Source: Ruminococcaceae bacterium UBA6857 (GTDB lineage Bacteria; Bacillota; Clostridia; Oscillospirales; Acutalibacteraceae). From it: a stretch of 10,427 nt of DNA. The stretch's first letter is position 1; each line of letters begins with the position of its first letter. Made by a program: the position numbers and the translations under genes. The notes below the pieces were generated by a model. The model was not told the origin of the DNA, ran no database searches, and saw nothing but the letters and a program-made list of their open reading frames with translations. Below, one piece after another: positions 5,101-10,427 of the stretch. The stretch lies in contig DKDD01000002.1 of the NCBI GenBank assembly GCA_002451715.1, positions 8,113 to 18,539 on the forward strand, written 5' to 3'.

Positions 5101-6977
5101 GCGGCATTGCAAAAATTACCGTTGAAGAGCCGGATTCGACCCGCGGACACTTTGTTGCAAACTGGATTTCGGACGGTAACGCAACCTGCACCGAAGACGG
5201 AACCAAACACGGAACCTGCGCTTACGGCTGCGGAACTGAATTTACAAATGAACCCGATGTCGGCTCAAAACTCGGACATTGGTTTAGAGATTATGTTTAT
5301 AACAATGATGCAACCTGCACCGAAGACGGAACAAGAACCGCAACCTGCGAACGCGAAGGCTGCGACGAAACCAAGAGCATTGCGGCTGTTGGAACTGCCC
5401 TCGGCCACGATTGGAGCAACTGGGCGCTTGTTGACGAAGACGCAACCTGCACCGAAGGCGCAGAAGTTGAAAGACACTGTGAACGTGACGGTTGCACCGC
5501 TTCCGAAACAAAAACAATCGAAGCAAAAGGTCACGATTGGAAATGGGTAATCCTTGACGAAATCGCAGAAGACGGAACGGTTATTGAAGCCGACTGCACA
5601 CGCGGATATAACAAAATCAAGGAATGTAACATTTGCCACATTCAGGACGAAACTTCAAAAACCTATGTTTCCGGCGGCGCACACCACATGGTAAGAACCG
5701 TTACCGACGCAACCTGCGTTAAAGACGGACTTACGGTTGTTTATTGCGACGTTTGTAACAATGAAAGCGTAAGAACAGAAACCGCGATTCCTGCAACCGG
5801 TCATCTTAACTCCGAACTTGACGAAAGCACCGTTAAAAAGGCAACCTGCAAAGATAAGGGCTACACCGGTGACGAGGTTTGCGTTGTTTGCGGCACTGTT
5901 ACCAAATACGGCGAAGAAATCGACGTAACAAGCGAACACGTATTCTCGGCTTATGTAAAGATCACCGACGCAACCTGCACCGAAAACGCAACCGAAAAAG
6001 CAATCTGCTCCGTTTGCGGAAAAGCCGAATCAACAAGAGAAATTCCGGGTTCGGCTCTCGGTCACTATTTCAAGAATTATGTTTCCGACGGAAATGCAAC
6101 CTGCACCGGCGTTGAAACCCAAACCGCAAAGTGCGAACGTTGCGATGCAGTTGATACCATTAAGAAATACGGAACCGCTCTCGGCCACGATTGGAGCGAC
6201 TGGGCAACAATCGAAGCAGCAACCTGCACACACGCCGGCAAGGCTGAAAAGCATTGTAAGCGCGAAGGCTGCACCGTTTCGGTAACCAAGAACCTCCGCA
6301 AGCTCAGCCATGTTGAAAGCGAATGGATAATTGACGAAGAAGCTTCCTGCACCAAGACCGGAAAGAGACATAAAGAATGTCTCAACGGTTGCGGATATGT
6401 TTTCAAAGAAGAAGTTATCCCGATGAAAGAGCATGACTTTGTTGTCAGCGAATGTACCGCAACCTGCATTGACGACGGTTTCTCAACCTATGTTTGCTCG
6501 GTTTGCGGAACGGAAAAGAAGGGCGACGTTGTTCCCGCACTCGGCCACGATTGGAGCGGCGAATGGGTAATTACAACCGAACCGACCTGCACAAAGAAGG
6601 GTGTTGAAACCCTCAAGTGCACACGTTGCGACAAAACAAAGACAAGAGCGGTTGACGCACTCGGACACAACGTTGTTGTTGACCCCGCCGTTCCTGCAAC
6701 CTGCACCAAGGACGGACTTTCCGAAGGCAGCCACTGCGACCGCTGCGGAAAAGTTCTTGTTGAACAGGAAAAAGTTGTCAAGCCGCATTATGACGGCGAC
6801 GGCGACGGAAAGTGCGACGAATGCGGAAAAGAACTCAACCACAGCACAGACCTCAACTGCAACTGTATTTGCCACAAGCAGTTCTGGCTCATGAGAGTTA
6901 TCTATAAGATTTTACGTTTCTTCTGGAAACTGTTCAAAATCGGTCACAGCTGTGCCTGCGGTGCCGTTCACTATTAA
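2163..6977 (+). CDS. giant secreted Cys/His-repeat protein
   Basis: This 1604-aa exported protein has AAGGAG at 2146-2151 before the ATG. Residues 1-35 form a signal peptide (basic KKTLKTGKK, hydrophobic core 11-29, AEA cleavage site at 33-35). Residues 37-330 are beta-rich, aromatic- and Asn-rich, and match no family I recognise. Residues about 330-405 resemble an InlB B-repeat (Listeria-Bacteroides type), with FKGW at 375-378 and LTEDTTF at 394-400. From 409 to 1541 come about 26 degenerate repeats of 38-63 aa, roughly GHDW-x(n)-ATCTxxG-x(5)-CxxC(G)-x(n)-GH. A DGDGDGKCDECG motif (1544-1555) suggests a Ca2+-type loop. The tail (1566-1604) has two Cys/His clusters around a hydrophobic segment. 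There is no LPxTG motif, no S-layer homology domain and no recognisable catalytic domain. Such repeats occur in extracellular proteins of gut Firmicutes; metal binding or disulfide stabilisation and a stalk or adhesin role are inference. The gene is monocistronic with its own promoter and terminator. Confidence 0.95.
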   Translation: MKKTLKTGKKALSVFMAALMILTAWVFFAPEKAEAASQGKYYVVINYKITDTTYKNDHNYVGKNNFKENKDDNNVSGISLFYKADNGTGKEYEVYWDIGRDCGAGQASGSGASLNNATRNVNSKGDGTCSGTIPGFPTWLYVVNDNHTGGAGVYEIYSITVNGTQIWGGTIHMDSSYKQKYGTLKSDYTWSSNDKKNAKCDTTYRNWSFPYINSVSWNEKDANVTVPKDNKTATVSTSSATVYDQYGAEWYQEPYYALNTTNAAKTSNDVRINGVTLSTYGMADTTTLQVTNAAKDWVYEGGNFKKDVYINAYISGKVTGVKKVTISNCQYTATFDDSLYGGQKTSSSVYYYKYTKVSAPGHTNPAATPDVHYVFKGWKNTKTGAFLEDGVTTLTEDTTFVSVYDAIEHDWEETKRVNPTCKDFGRLDEKCSVCGRERSTQLAIVDHDYSVKGDTIPPTCDEQGYTLYKCKYGCGKDEKRDYVSANGHDWELVNTVEPKCEVDGSKTYKCKVCGKQKEDKIEKTGHSYVESKSKEPTCEEPGWATYQCSKCKSYDPNRGGAGGTTVSALGHDWDYKLEEKWAVDVAPTCTEKGREVRTCKRDPSHKEYRDLAPTGHDFDESNTIVVAPTCTQQGYSYYPCKHTNCTEQKKFNFVPANGHDEKNATWKVTVKATCETNGWRDLICPVCKEVIRGEEIEMLGHKWGEYVKSKEATCTDNAKQTAPCLNEGCKKTDTIDIPNTAKGHLFENYVPQNDATCVKDGTKKAQCEHYNYNEKGELVRCTATDIQTDEGTVLGHDFSIYFGIKSAATCTENRVDIYKCSRCDETEDREAPGTALDHNVKTWIHDEGSETCCEYGTKHGTCTRDNCGYVVTGVEDTDYGYAPHVYEKDKNGEIVYHIDEATLSCLKNATEVAKCQNAELHKDDGDGKNWNCGNKLERESKNSRLPHTYPDPVTERDLFHSNNDGTCLANGTMYAYCKTCGIAKITVEEPDSTRGHFVANWISDGNATCTEDGTKHGTCAYGCGTEFTNEPDVGSKLGHWFRDYVYNNDATCTEDGTRTATCEREGCDETKSIAAVGTALGHDWSNWALVDEDATCTEGAEVERHCERDGCTASETKTIEAKGHDWKWVILDEIAEDGTVIEADCTRGYNKIKECNICHIQDETSKTYVSGGAHHMVRTVTDATCVKDGLTVVYCDVCNNESVRTETAIPATGHLNSELDESTVKKATCKDKGYTGDEVCVVCGTVTKYGEEIDVTSEHVFSAYVKITDATCTENATEKAICSVCGKAESTREIPGSALGHYFKNYVSDGNATCTGVETQTAKCERCDAVDTIKKYGTALGHDWSDWATIEAATCTHAGKAEKHCKREGCTVSVTKNLRKLSHVESEWIIDEEASCTKTGKRHKECLNGCGYVFKEEVIPMKEHDFVVSECTATCIDDGFSTYVCSVCGTEKKGDVVPALGHDWSGEWVITTEPTCTKKGVETLKCTRCDKTKTRAVDALGHNVVVDPAVPATCTKDGLSEGSHCDRCGKVLVEQEKVVKPHYDGDGDGKCDECGKELNHSTDLNCNCICHKQFWLMRVIYKILRFFWKLFKIGHSCACGAVHY
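3387..6785 (+). repeat. about 26 tandem Cys/His repeats within the secreted protein
   Basis: Repeats were counted by their His anchors at residues 409, 447, 488, 526, 571, 616, 659, 701, 744, 796, 838, 884, 947, 996, 1039, 1082, 1124, 1175, 1214, 1259, 1301, 1342, 1383, 1424, 1462 and 1502. Each normally has a Cys after an Ala/Pro-Thr pair, a Gly 3-4 residues later, then CxxC or a one- or two-residue longer variant (for example CAYGC, CEREGC, CERDGC), and ends before the next Gly-His. The 12th unit (884-946) is the longest and most divergent. At DNA level the units have mostly drifted apart, but CTCGGCCACGATTGGAGC is identical at 5400, 6180 and 6540. Confidence 0.9.
6858..6974 (+). other. C-terminal tail: Cys/His clusters around a hydrophobic segment
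   Basis: Residues 1566-1604 contain CNCICH (C1566, C1568, C1570, H1571), then an aromatic, hydrophobic and basic segment of about 22 residues including FFWKLFKIG, then HSCACGAVHY (H1595, C1597, C1599, H1603) at the extreme C terminus. It differs in composition from the upstream repeats. I recall similar CH-K-...-KLF-...-CSCG tails on other large secreted proteins of gut Clostridia, which would make it a module, but this could not be checked here. A role in membrane or wall retention is inference. Confidence 0.6.
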
Positions 6978-7002
6978 TTAATTGAACATTCAAGCATAAA
7001 TT

Positions 7003-7035
7003 AAAAGAGCCACCCAAAAGGGCGGCTCTTTTTTT
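7003..7035 (+). terminator. terminator of the repeat-protein gene
   Basis: AAAAGAGCC-A-CCC (7003-7015) pairs with GGG-C-GGCTCTTTT (7020-7032) with one A-C mismatch and an AAAA loop. The stem runs into a T-run ending at 7035. It lies 25 bases after the stop codon. Confidence 0.85.
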
Positions 7036-7040
7036 GTGTG

Positions 7041-7084
7041 CATAATAAAACAATCGGCAGCCGAGCTTCGTTTTTCGGCTGCCG
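7041..7084 (-). terminator. terminator of the ydcF-secB-foldase operon
   Basis: CGGCAGCCGA (7055-7064) and TCGGCTGCCG (7075-7084) form a perfect 10-bp stem with a 10-base loop. On the minus strand it is followed by ATTGTTTTATTATG. It sits just beyond the lipoprotein stop codon and back to back with the plus-strand terminator. Confidence 0.75.
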
Positions 7085-7091
7085 AGTAAGT

Positions 7092-8081
7092 TTATGCTTT
7101 TTTGCTTTCAACTGTTTTATAGATTTTGTCAATCAATTTTTCGTTCGCCTTAACTTGATATTTTGACGCGAGCGACGCAATCTTTTTTTCAACCCACGGC
7201 ATTTTGAGATACTCCAAAACCTCGCTTTCATAGCGTGCAAAGGCGTCCTCGTCATTCGTTGCAATTGTCACACGTTCAATAAGATAAATCGTGTTTCCGC
7301 TTTCAACAACGGCGGCGCTTCCGTGAGAAATTGCGCTGACTTTTTCAAAAAAGTCGTTGTCATACATAACGTCGCCCTTTTTTACAAGGTTGACCTGAAG
7401 GCTTTGCGTTGCAACAAGGTTTTGCTTTTTGCAGTATTCTTCGTTGAGCGTGTCAATGTCCGTGCCGGCGCGAAGCCTTTTTGCCATTGATTCAAACTCC
7501 TCTTCAAGCACGGCCTTTTCTTTTTCCGAAAGTGCAGTCGTTTCGCCTTTGGTGTTGAGCTTTGAAAGCGGCGATTCAATTGCTTTGAATCCGACATAAA
7601 GTTCAACAAAACTTTGTTTCAAGTCGTCTTGCGAAACTTCGTTTTTCCCACCCTTACCAAAAAAGTGGGAAACAATTTGCTTCTTTTCTTTCTCGCAAAG
7701 GATAACTTTCAAAAGGTCTGCTTTGCTGACTTTGATGTCTTTGTAATAGTCACCGAAAAACGACCAAAGCCCGTTTGTTTCGTCGTTCGCTTCGCTTTTG
7801 ATGTAAAGTTCGGGCTTGATTTTGTTCTTTTCGGCAAAGTTCAAAAGCGCGGCATACTTTTTGCAAAGCTCGTTTGTTTTTGCGATTATGCTTTCGCGGT
7901 CGTTTTCTTTTGCGCCGTAGGTTTTCGGATTTGAAAAAACGCGGTCAAGATAATATGTATAAACACCGCCCGAAACGGAAACACCTTCAATTTCAAGCGC
8001 GGATTTTTGCTTTTTTCCGCAGCCCGAAAGCAAGGAAAGAAGAAGCAGAAAAACAAAAATCAGACTGCAAAGTTTTTTCAT
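7092..8081 (-). CDS. lipoprotein foldase, PrsA/PpiC-like with degenerate parvulin domain
   Basis: A 329-aa lipoprotein. Residues 1-20 form a signal peptide ending in the lipobox LSGC, so Cys21 should be lipidated and the mature protein held on the outer face of the membrane. Residues 25-190 are mostly helical, in the style of the SurA/PrsA N-terminal chaperone region. Residues about 196-271 (ESMAKRLRAGTDIDTLNEEY ... FFEKVSAISHGS ... SGNTIYLIERV) follow the PpiC parvulin outline but lack a clear GGDLG-type motif, so isomerase activity may be lost and chaperone activity retained. Residues 275-329 are helical. It is the last gene of the operon: its ATG overlaps the TGA of the SecB-like gene (ATGA), with AAGGA about 9 bases upstream, suggesting coupled translation. 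Family membership is judged by pattern and is moderately sure; export and lipidation are well supported. Confidence 0.88.
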   Translation of the reverse strand: MKKLCSLIFVFLLLLSLLSGCGKKQKSALEIEGVSVSGGVYTYYLDRVFSNPKTYGAKENDRESIIAKTNELCKKYAALLNFAEKNKIKPELYIKSEANDETNGLWSFFGDYYKDIKVSKADLLKVILCEKEKKQIVSHFFGKGGKNEVSQDDLKQSFVELYVGFKAIESPLSKLNTKGETTALSEKEKAVLEEEFESMAKRLRAGTDIDTLNEEYCKKQNLVATQSLQVNLVKKGDVMYDNDFFEKVSAISHGSAAVVESGNTIYLIERVTIATNDEDAFARYESEVLEYLKMPWVEKKIASLASKYQVKANEKLIDKIYKTVESKKA

Positions 8082-8485
8082 CGGTCTTCATCCTTCGCCG
8101 CTTTCATGTCAAAGCGATAGATTTCCTGGTCCTCAATGTCGATATTCTGAACGATAATCGGTTTGATTCCGGCGTTTGCGGTTATTGTTGTCACAAGTGC
8201 TTTTGCAAGCGGAAAAAGTTCTTTGAATGTGTCAACGTGAACAAACTCTTTTTCAATGCCGCTTTTAATTTCAAAAATGCCTTTGACTTCAACGGTGATG
8301 TTCAAAACGTTCGGGTGATCCTTGTCAAGAACTTCAATTTTGAGTGTCGCTTCGCAAAGACCGTTGTCGTTGTATTTTACATTGTGCGAAACTTTGTTGT
8401 TGAGCTTGAGCTGAACGGTTGACGAAACGGCATTGTTGAATTCAATGCGGCTGACTTTGTATGCTTTAAGCTGAACGTTTGTCAT
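8078..8485 (-). CDS. SecB-like protein-export chaperone
   Basis: A 135-aa cytoplasmic protein, slightly short for SecB (usually about 140-160 aa). It shows the SecB layout: RIEFNN at 13-18, a beta-rich core with ATLKIEV (46-52) and NITVEVKGIFEI (62-73), then the hallmark region FKELFPLAKALV (87-98) followed by a helix and the Gly-containing turn NAGIKPI (104-110), ending in a short acidic helical tail. SecB holds unfolded preproteins and delivers them to SecA. AAGGAGGA lies about 11 bases before the ATG. The gene is 24 bases after the YdcF-like stop and overlaps the lipoprotein start by ATGA. Homology is to the SecB fold generally; whether it serves general export or a narrow client set cannot be read from sequence. 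Classical SecB is proteobacterial, so a clostridial copy beside a secretion foldase is notable. Confidence 0.8.
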   Translation of the reverse strand: MTNVQLKAYKVSRIEFNNAVSSTVQLKLNNKVSHNVKYNDNGLCEATLKIEVLDKDHPNVLNITVEVKGIFEIKSGIEKEFVHVDTFKELFPLAKALVTTITANAGIKPIIVQNIDIEDQEIYRFDMKAAKDEDR

Positions 8486-8509
8486 TTTTTAAATAATCCT
8501 CCTTATAAA

Positions 8510-9133
8510 TCAGATGATCTTCATTTTTGACGGAACATTTTTGTGTTTGCCGAGATATTCGCGATAAAGAAGAGGAAAAACAAGACCCTCGTAAACATAA
8601 AAAAGTGCTTTTCCGTGCTTCGGTGACGGGGCAGGAACACTTTGCGCGTCAACGCCGACAAGCGACGCGATTACCGAGGCACGCATAAGATGAAATTCGC
8701 TTGAAAGAAAGGCAATTTTTGCGCTTTTTCCGTTCGGCCGCGAATCAATAATTTTCTTTGCGTTGATAAAATTTTCAAACGTTGTTTGCGATTTGTCTTC
8801 AAGAAGTATTCTTTCTTCTTCAATTCCGCGTTCGAGAAGAATATCTTTTATCGCTTGGGCTTCGCTTTTGATCTGGTCTTCGTGAACAATTCCGCCGCAG
8901 CAGACGGCAACGGTGTTTTTGTGTTCAAGCAAAAATTCTGCGGCTGCGTTTGCGCGAAGAGAGAGCATTTCGTCTGGCTTGTCAACTTTGACGCGGCAGC
9001 CGAGAATCATAAGGTAGTCCGGTTCGCCTTCAAGATTTCCGTTTTTTGCCGCGGCTTCGCAAGCTGCAAAGCCGGAAACAAGACCGATAAAAGCGGCACC
9101 GCTTGCGGCAAGAACAGCGTTCATTATTTTCAT
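8510..9133 (-). CDS. YdcF/SanA-like DUF218 membrane protein
   Basis: A 207-aa protein with one N-terminal hydrophobic segment (about 5-26) that could be a membrane anchor, followed by a DUF218 (YdcF/SanA) domain. Visible family motifs are MILGCRV (42-48), the CCGG turn (78-81), SEAQAIKDILLERGI (90-104), EDKSQTTFENF (112-122) and SSEFHLMRA (144-152), where YdcF-like proteins keep conserved Ser, His and Arg. Members are linked to envelope functions, but the reaction is unsettled; E. coli YdcF binds S-adenosylmethionine. The start at 9133 has AAGGAG 8 bases upstream; an in-frame ATG three codons later lacks this spacing. It is the first gene of the operon, which places an envelope protein beside the SecB-like chaperone and the foldase. 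Confidence 0.88.
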   Translation of the reverse strand: MKIMNAVLAASGAAFIGLVSGFAACEAAAKNGNLEGEPDYLMILGCRVKVDKPDEMLSLRANAAAEFLLEHKNTVAVCCGGIVHEDQIKSEAQAIKDILLERGIEEERILLEDKSQTTFENFINAKKIIDSRPNGKSAKIAFLSSEFHLMRASVIASLVGVDAQSVPAPSPKHGKALFYVYEGLVFPLLYREYLGKHKNVPSKMKII

Positions 9134-9172
9134 AGGAACAACTCCTTATTATTTGTTTTCTTCTTGAGTTTG

Positions 9173-9201
9173 ATTTTACCACAAAAGTTTGAATAATGGA
9201 A
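9173..9201 (-). promoter_or_regulatory. candidate promoter of the ydcF-secB-foldase operon
   Basis: On the minus strand TAAAAT (plus 9173-9178) is preceded at 17 bases by TTCCAT (plus 9196-9201). The -10 is good and the -35 is poor. It lies about 40 bases before the ydcF-like start and is the best candidate in the gap. Confidence 0.35.
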
Positions 9202-9257
9202 CGTTTTGCGAAAAATCGTTTTAATTTTATTTTTTAGGTGGTAGTATAAAATCTAAT

Positions 9258-9294
9258 TCTGCCGCATTTCCGGCAGAGCTTAGCCGAAATTTTT
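9258..9294 (+). other. two mutually exclusive hairpins upstream of glmS
   Basis: TCTGCCG (9258-9264) pairs with CGGCAGA (9271-9277) in a 7-bp hairpin. The CGGC at 9271-9274 can instead pair with GCCG at 9283-9286, followed by AAATTTTT, a weak terminator-like shape. This could be an attenuator if transcription starts upstream of 9258, or chance. There is no sign of the glmS ribozyme core in 9134-9362. Confidence 0.3.
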
Positions 9295-9331
9295 GCAGAT
9301 GTTCATAAATCGAGCAGAATAAACTTAAAAT
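9293..9331 (+). promoter_or_regulatory. candidate glmS promoter region
   Basis: TTGCAG (9293-9298) with CAGAAT (9315-9320) at 16 bases, or TTCATA (9302-9307) with TAAAAT (9326-9331) at 18 bases, are partial sigma-A matches. A further TATAAA lies at 9245-9250 with no clear -35. None is strong enough to choose. The rest of 9134-9362 shows nothing else I recognise. Confidence 0.3.
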
Positions 9332-9362
9332 AGTATTGAATAAACAAAAAGGAGTTTTTGCT

Positions 9363-10427
9363 ATGTGCGGAATTGTAGGATATATTGGAAAGGACTTTGC
9401 CGTTCCATATCTCATTGAAGGTCTTTCAAAACTTGAATACCGCGGTTATGATTCGGCGGGAGTTGCCGTGATCGAAGACGGAAAAATAGACGTTACCAAA
9501 AAAAGCGGACGGCTTCGCATTCTTGAAGACGTGCTCAAAGAAAAAGAAAAAAGCGGTGCAACAATCGGAATCGGACACACGCGCTGGGCAACCCACGGCG
9601 CACCGACCGATGAAAACGCTCATCCCCATTTGAGCGAAAGCGGACTTTTTGCCGTTGTGCATAACGGTATAATTGAAAATTACGCGGAACTTAAAGAAGA
9701 GCTAATAAAAAGCGGAGTACATTTTTCTTCTCAAACAGACACGGAAGTTATTGCGGCTTTGCTTGAAAAAAACTATGACGGAGATTTTCTTTCAACCGCT
9801 TCAAAAACACTTTCAATGCTTGAGGGTGCGTATGCGCTTGCGATTCTTTGCAAAGATTTTCCGAATACTCTTGCGCTTGCGCGAAAGTCAAGCCCTCTCG
9901 TACTCGGCAAAGGCGAAAACGGAATTTTTGCCGCTTCCGATGTGACTGCCGTTTTGAAGCATACTTCCGATATCTTCAAACTTTCCGACGGAGAAATTGC
10001 TCTTGTTGACGGCGAAAATCTTTCGTTTTATTTATCGGACAAAACGCCGATTGAAAAGAAAAGCGAAAAAATCACATGGAGCGCCGAAGACGCACAAAAA
10101 GACGGCTTTGACCATTTCATGCTCAAGGAGATTTTTGAACAGCCTGCGGTTTTTGCACGAACGGTGAATCCGCACATCAAAAACGGAAAAGTTGTTTTTG
10201 AAAACTTTTCGCTTTCAAAAGCCGAGACAAAAAAGCTTGACCGAATCATCATCACCGCCTGCGGCTCGGCATACCACGCCGGAATCATCGGAAAATACGT
10301 TCTTGAAAAAACAACGCGTATACCGACCGAGGTTGACATTGCTTCGGAATTTCGCTATCGCGACCCGATAATCACAGAAAACACCCTTGTCATAATCATC
10401 AGCCAAAGCGGAGAAACCGCCGATACC
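9363..10427 (+). CDS. glmS: glutamine-fructose-6-phosphate aminotransferase (partial, 3' end cut)
   Basis: GlmS converts fructose-6-phosphate and glutamine to glucosamine-6-phosphate and glutamate, the committed step to UDP-GlcNAc for peptidoglycan. The 355 visible codons (of about 600 in the family) read without interruption to the window edge. Cys2, the N-terminal nucleophile after Met removal, begins CGIVGYIG. The class II glutaminase motifs follow: YRGYDSAG (26-33), HTRWATHG (72-79), HNGIIENY (100-107) and QTDTE (124-128). After a linker (about 225-245), the first SIS sugar-isomerase domain begins, with FDHFMLKEIFEQP (249-261), CGSAYHAG (300-307) and SQSGETADT (347-355) at the phosphosugar-binding site. 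AAAGGAG ends 8 bases before the ATG. It is divergent from the ydcF operon. Regulation is unclear because the usual Firmicute ribozyme was not seen in the leader. Confidence 0.97.
   Translation, partial: MCGIVGYIGKDFAVPYLIEGLSKLEYRGYDSAGVAVIEDGKIDVTKKSGRLRILEDVLKEKEKSGATIGIGHTRWATHGAPTDENAHPHLSESGLFAVVHNGIIENYAELKEELIKSGVHFSSQTDTEVIAALLEKNYDGDFLSTASKTLSMLEGAYALAILCKDFPNTLALARKSSPLVLGKGENGIFAASDVTAVLKHTSDIFKLSDGEIALVDGENLSFYLSDKTPIEKKSEKITWSAEDAQKDGFDHFMLKEIFEQPAVFARTVNPHIKNGKVVFENFSLSKAETKKLDRIIITACGSAYHAGIIGKYVLEKTTRIPTEVDIASEFRYRDPIITENTLVIIISQSGETADT

Noticed and set aside
3387..6785. Zinc-finger DNA-binding protein or CRISPR-like array
   Set aside because: The CxxC repeats follow a signal peptide, so the protein is exported and does not bind DNA in the cytoplasm. 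The units vary in length and DNA sequence and are coding, so they are not CRISPR repeats.
3198..6894. Many long open frames on the opposite strand and in alternative frames across the repeat protein
   Set aside because: They are periodic by-products of the repeat's codon pattern, with no start signals. The 1604-codon frame explains the region fully.
9134..9362. glmS ribozyme
   Set aside because: The ribozyme's conserved core was looked for because glmS follows, but nothing matching it could be seen.

Overview
The window suggests a Gram-positive gut-type anaerobe of the class Clostridia (Ruminococcaceae/Oscillospirales-like). The evidence is moderate GC, AAGGAG-type ribosome binding sites, consensus sigma-A promoters (TTGACA, 17-base spacer, TATAAT), intrinsic terminators closing nearly every transcription unit, a fermentative D-lactate dehydrogenase, and a very large secreted Cys/His-repeat protein of a kind I associate with gut Firmicutes. 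The assignment is inference; no rRNA or other marker gene is present.

Layout, left to right. Bases 1-71 hold the last codons of an unrecognised plus-strand gene. Bases 71-210 hold a compact element: a sigma-A promoter, a roughly 87-nt predicted small RNA and its terminator. Then come ldhA (minus, 208-1197), a divergent small helical-bundle protein (plus, 1322-1753), and a 409-bp gap. That gap carries a second copy of the small-RNA element on the minus strand (about 1846-1961), duplicated terminator hairpins, and the promoter of the next gene. The 1604-residue secreted repeat protein fills 2163-6977. A convergent minus-strand operon follows (transcribed 9133 to 7092): a DUF218/YdcF-like membrane protein, a SecB-like export chaperone, and a PrsA/PpiC-like lipoprotein foldase whose start overlaps the secB-like stop (ATGA). 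glmS begins at 9363 and runs off the right edge.

How the genes may work together: the SecB-like chaperone and the lipoprotein foldase together look like a secretion-and-folding unit, one on each side of the membrane. It lies next to a gene for a huge Cys-rich exported protein, although the two are separate convergent transcription units. LdhA serves fermentative NAD+ regeneration. GlmS makes glucosamine-6-phosphate for the cell wall. I see no evidence that these two belong to the secretion module.

The most interesting signals are two. First, a two-copy family of probable small RNAs in which promoter, 5' hairpin, linker and terminator are all recognisably homologous, and in which the -35 box lies in the loop of an opposite-strand terminator whose stem shows compensatory base changes. 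Second, the C-terminal tail of the repeat protein, a short hydrophobic/basic segment flanked by two Cys/His clusters, which could be an undescribed surface-retention signal.
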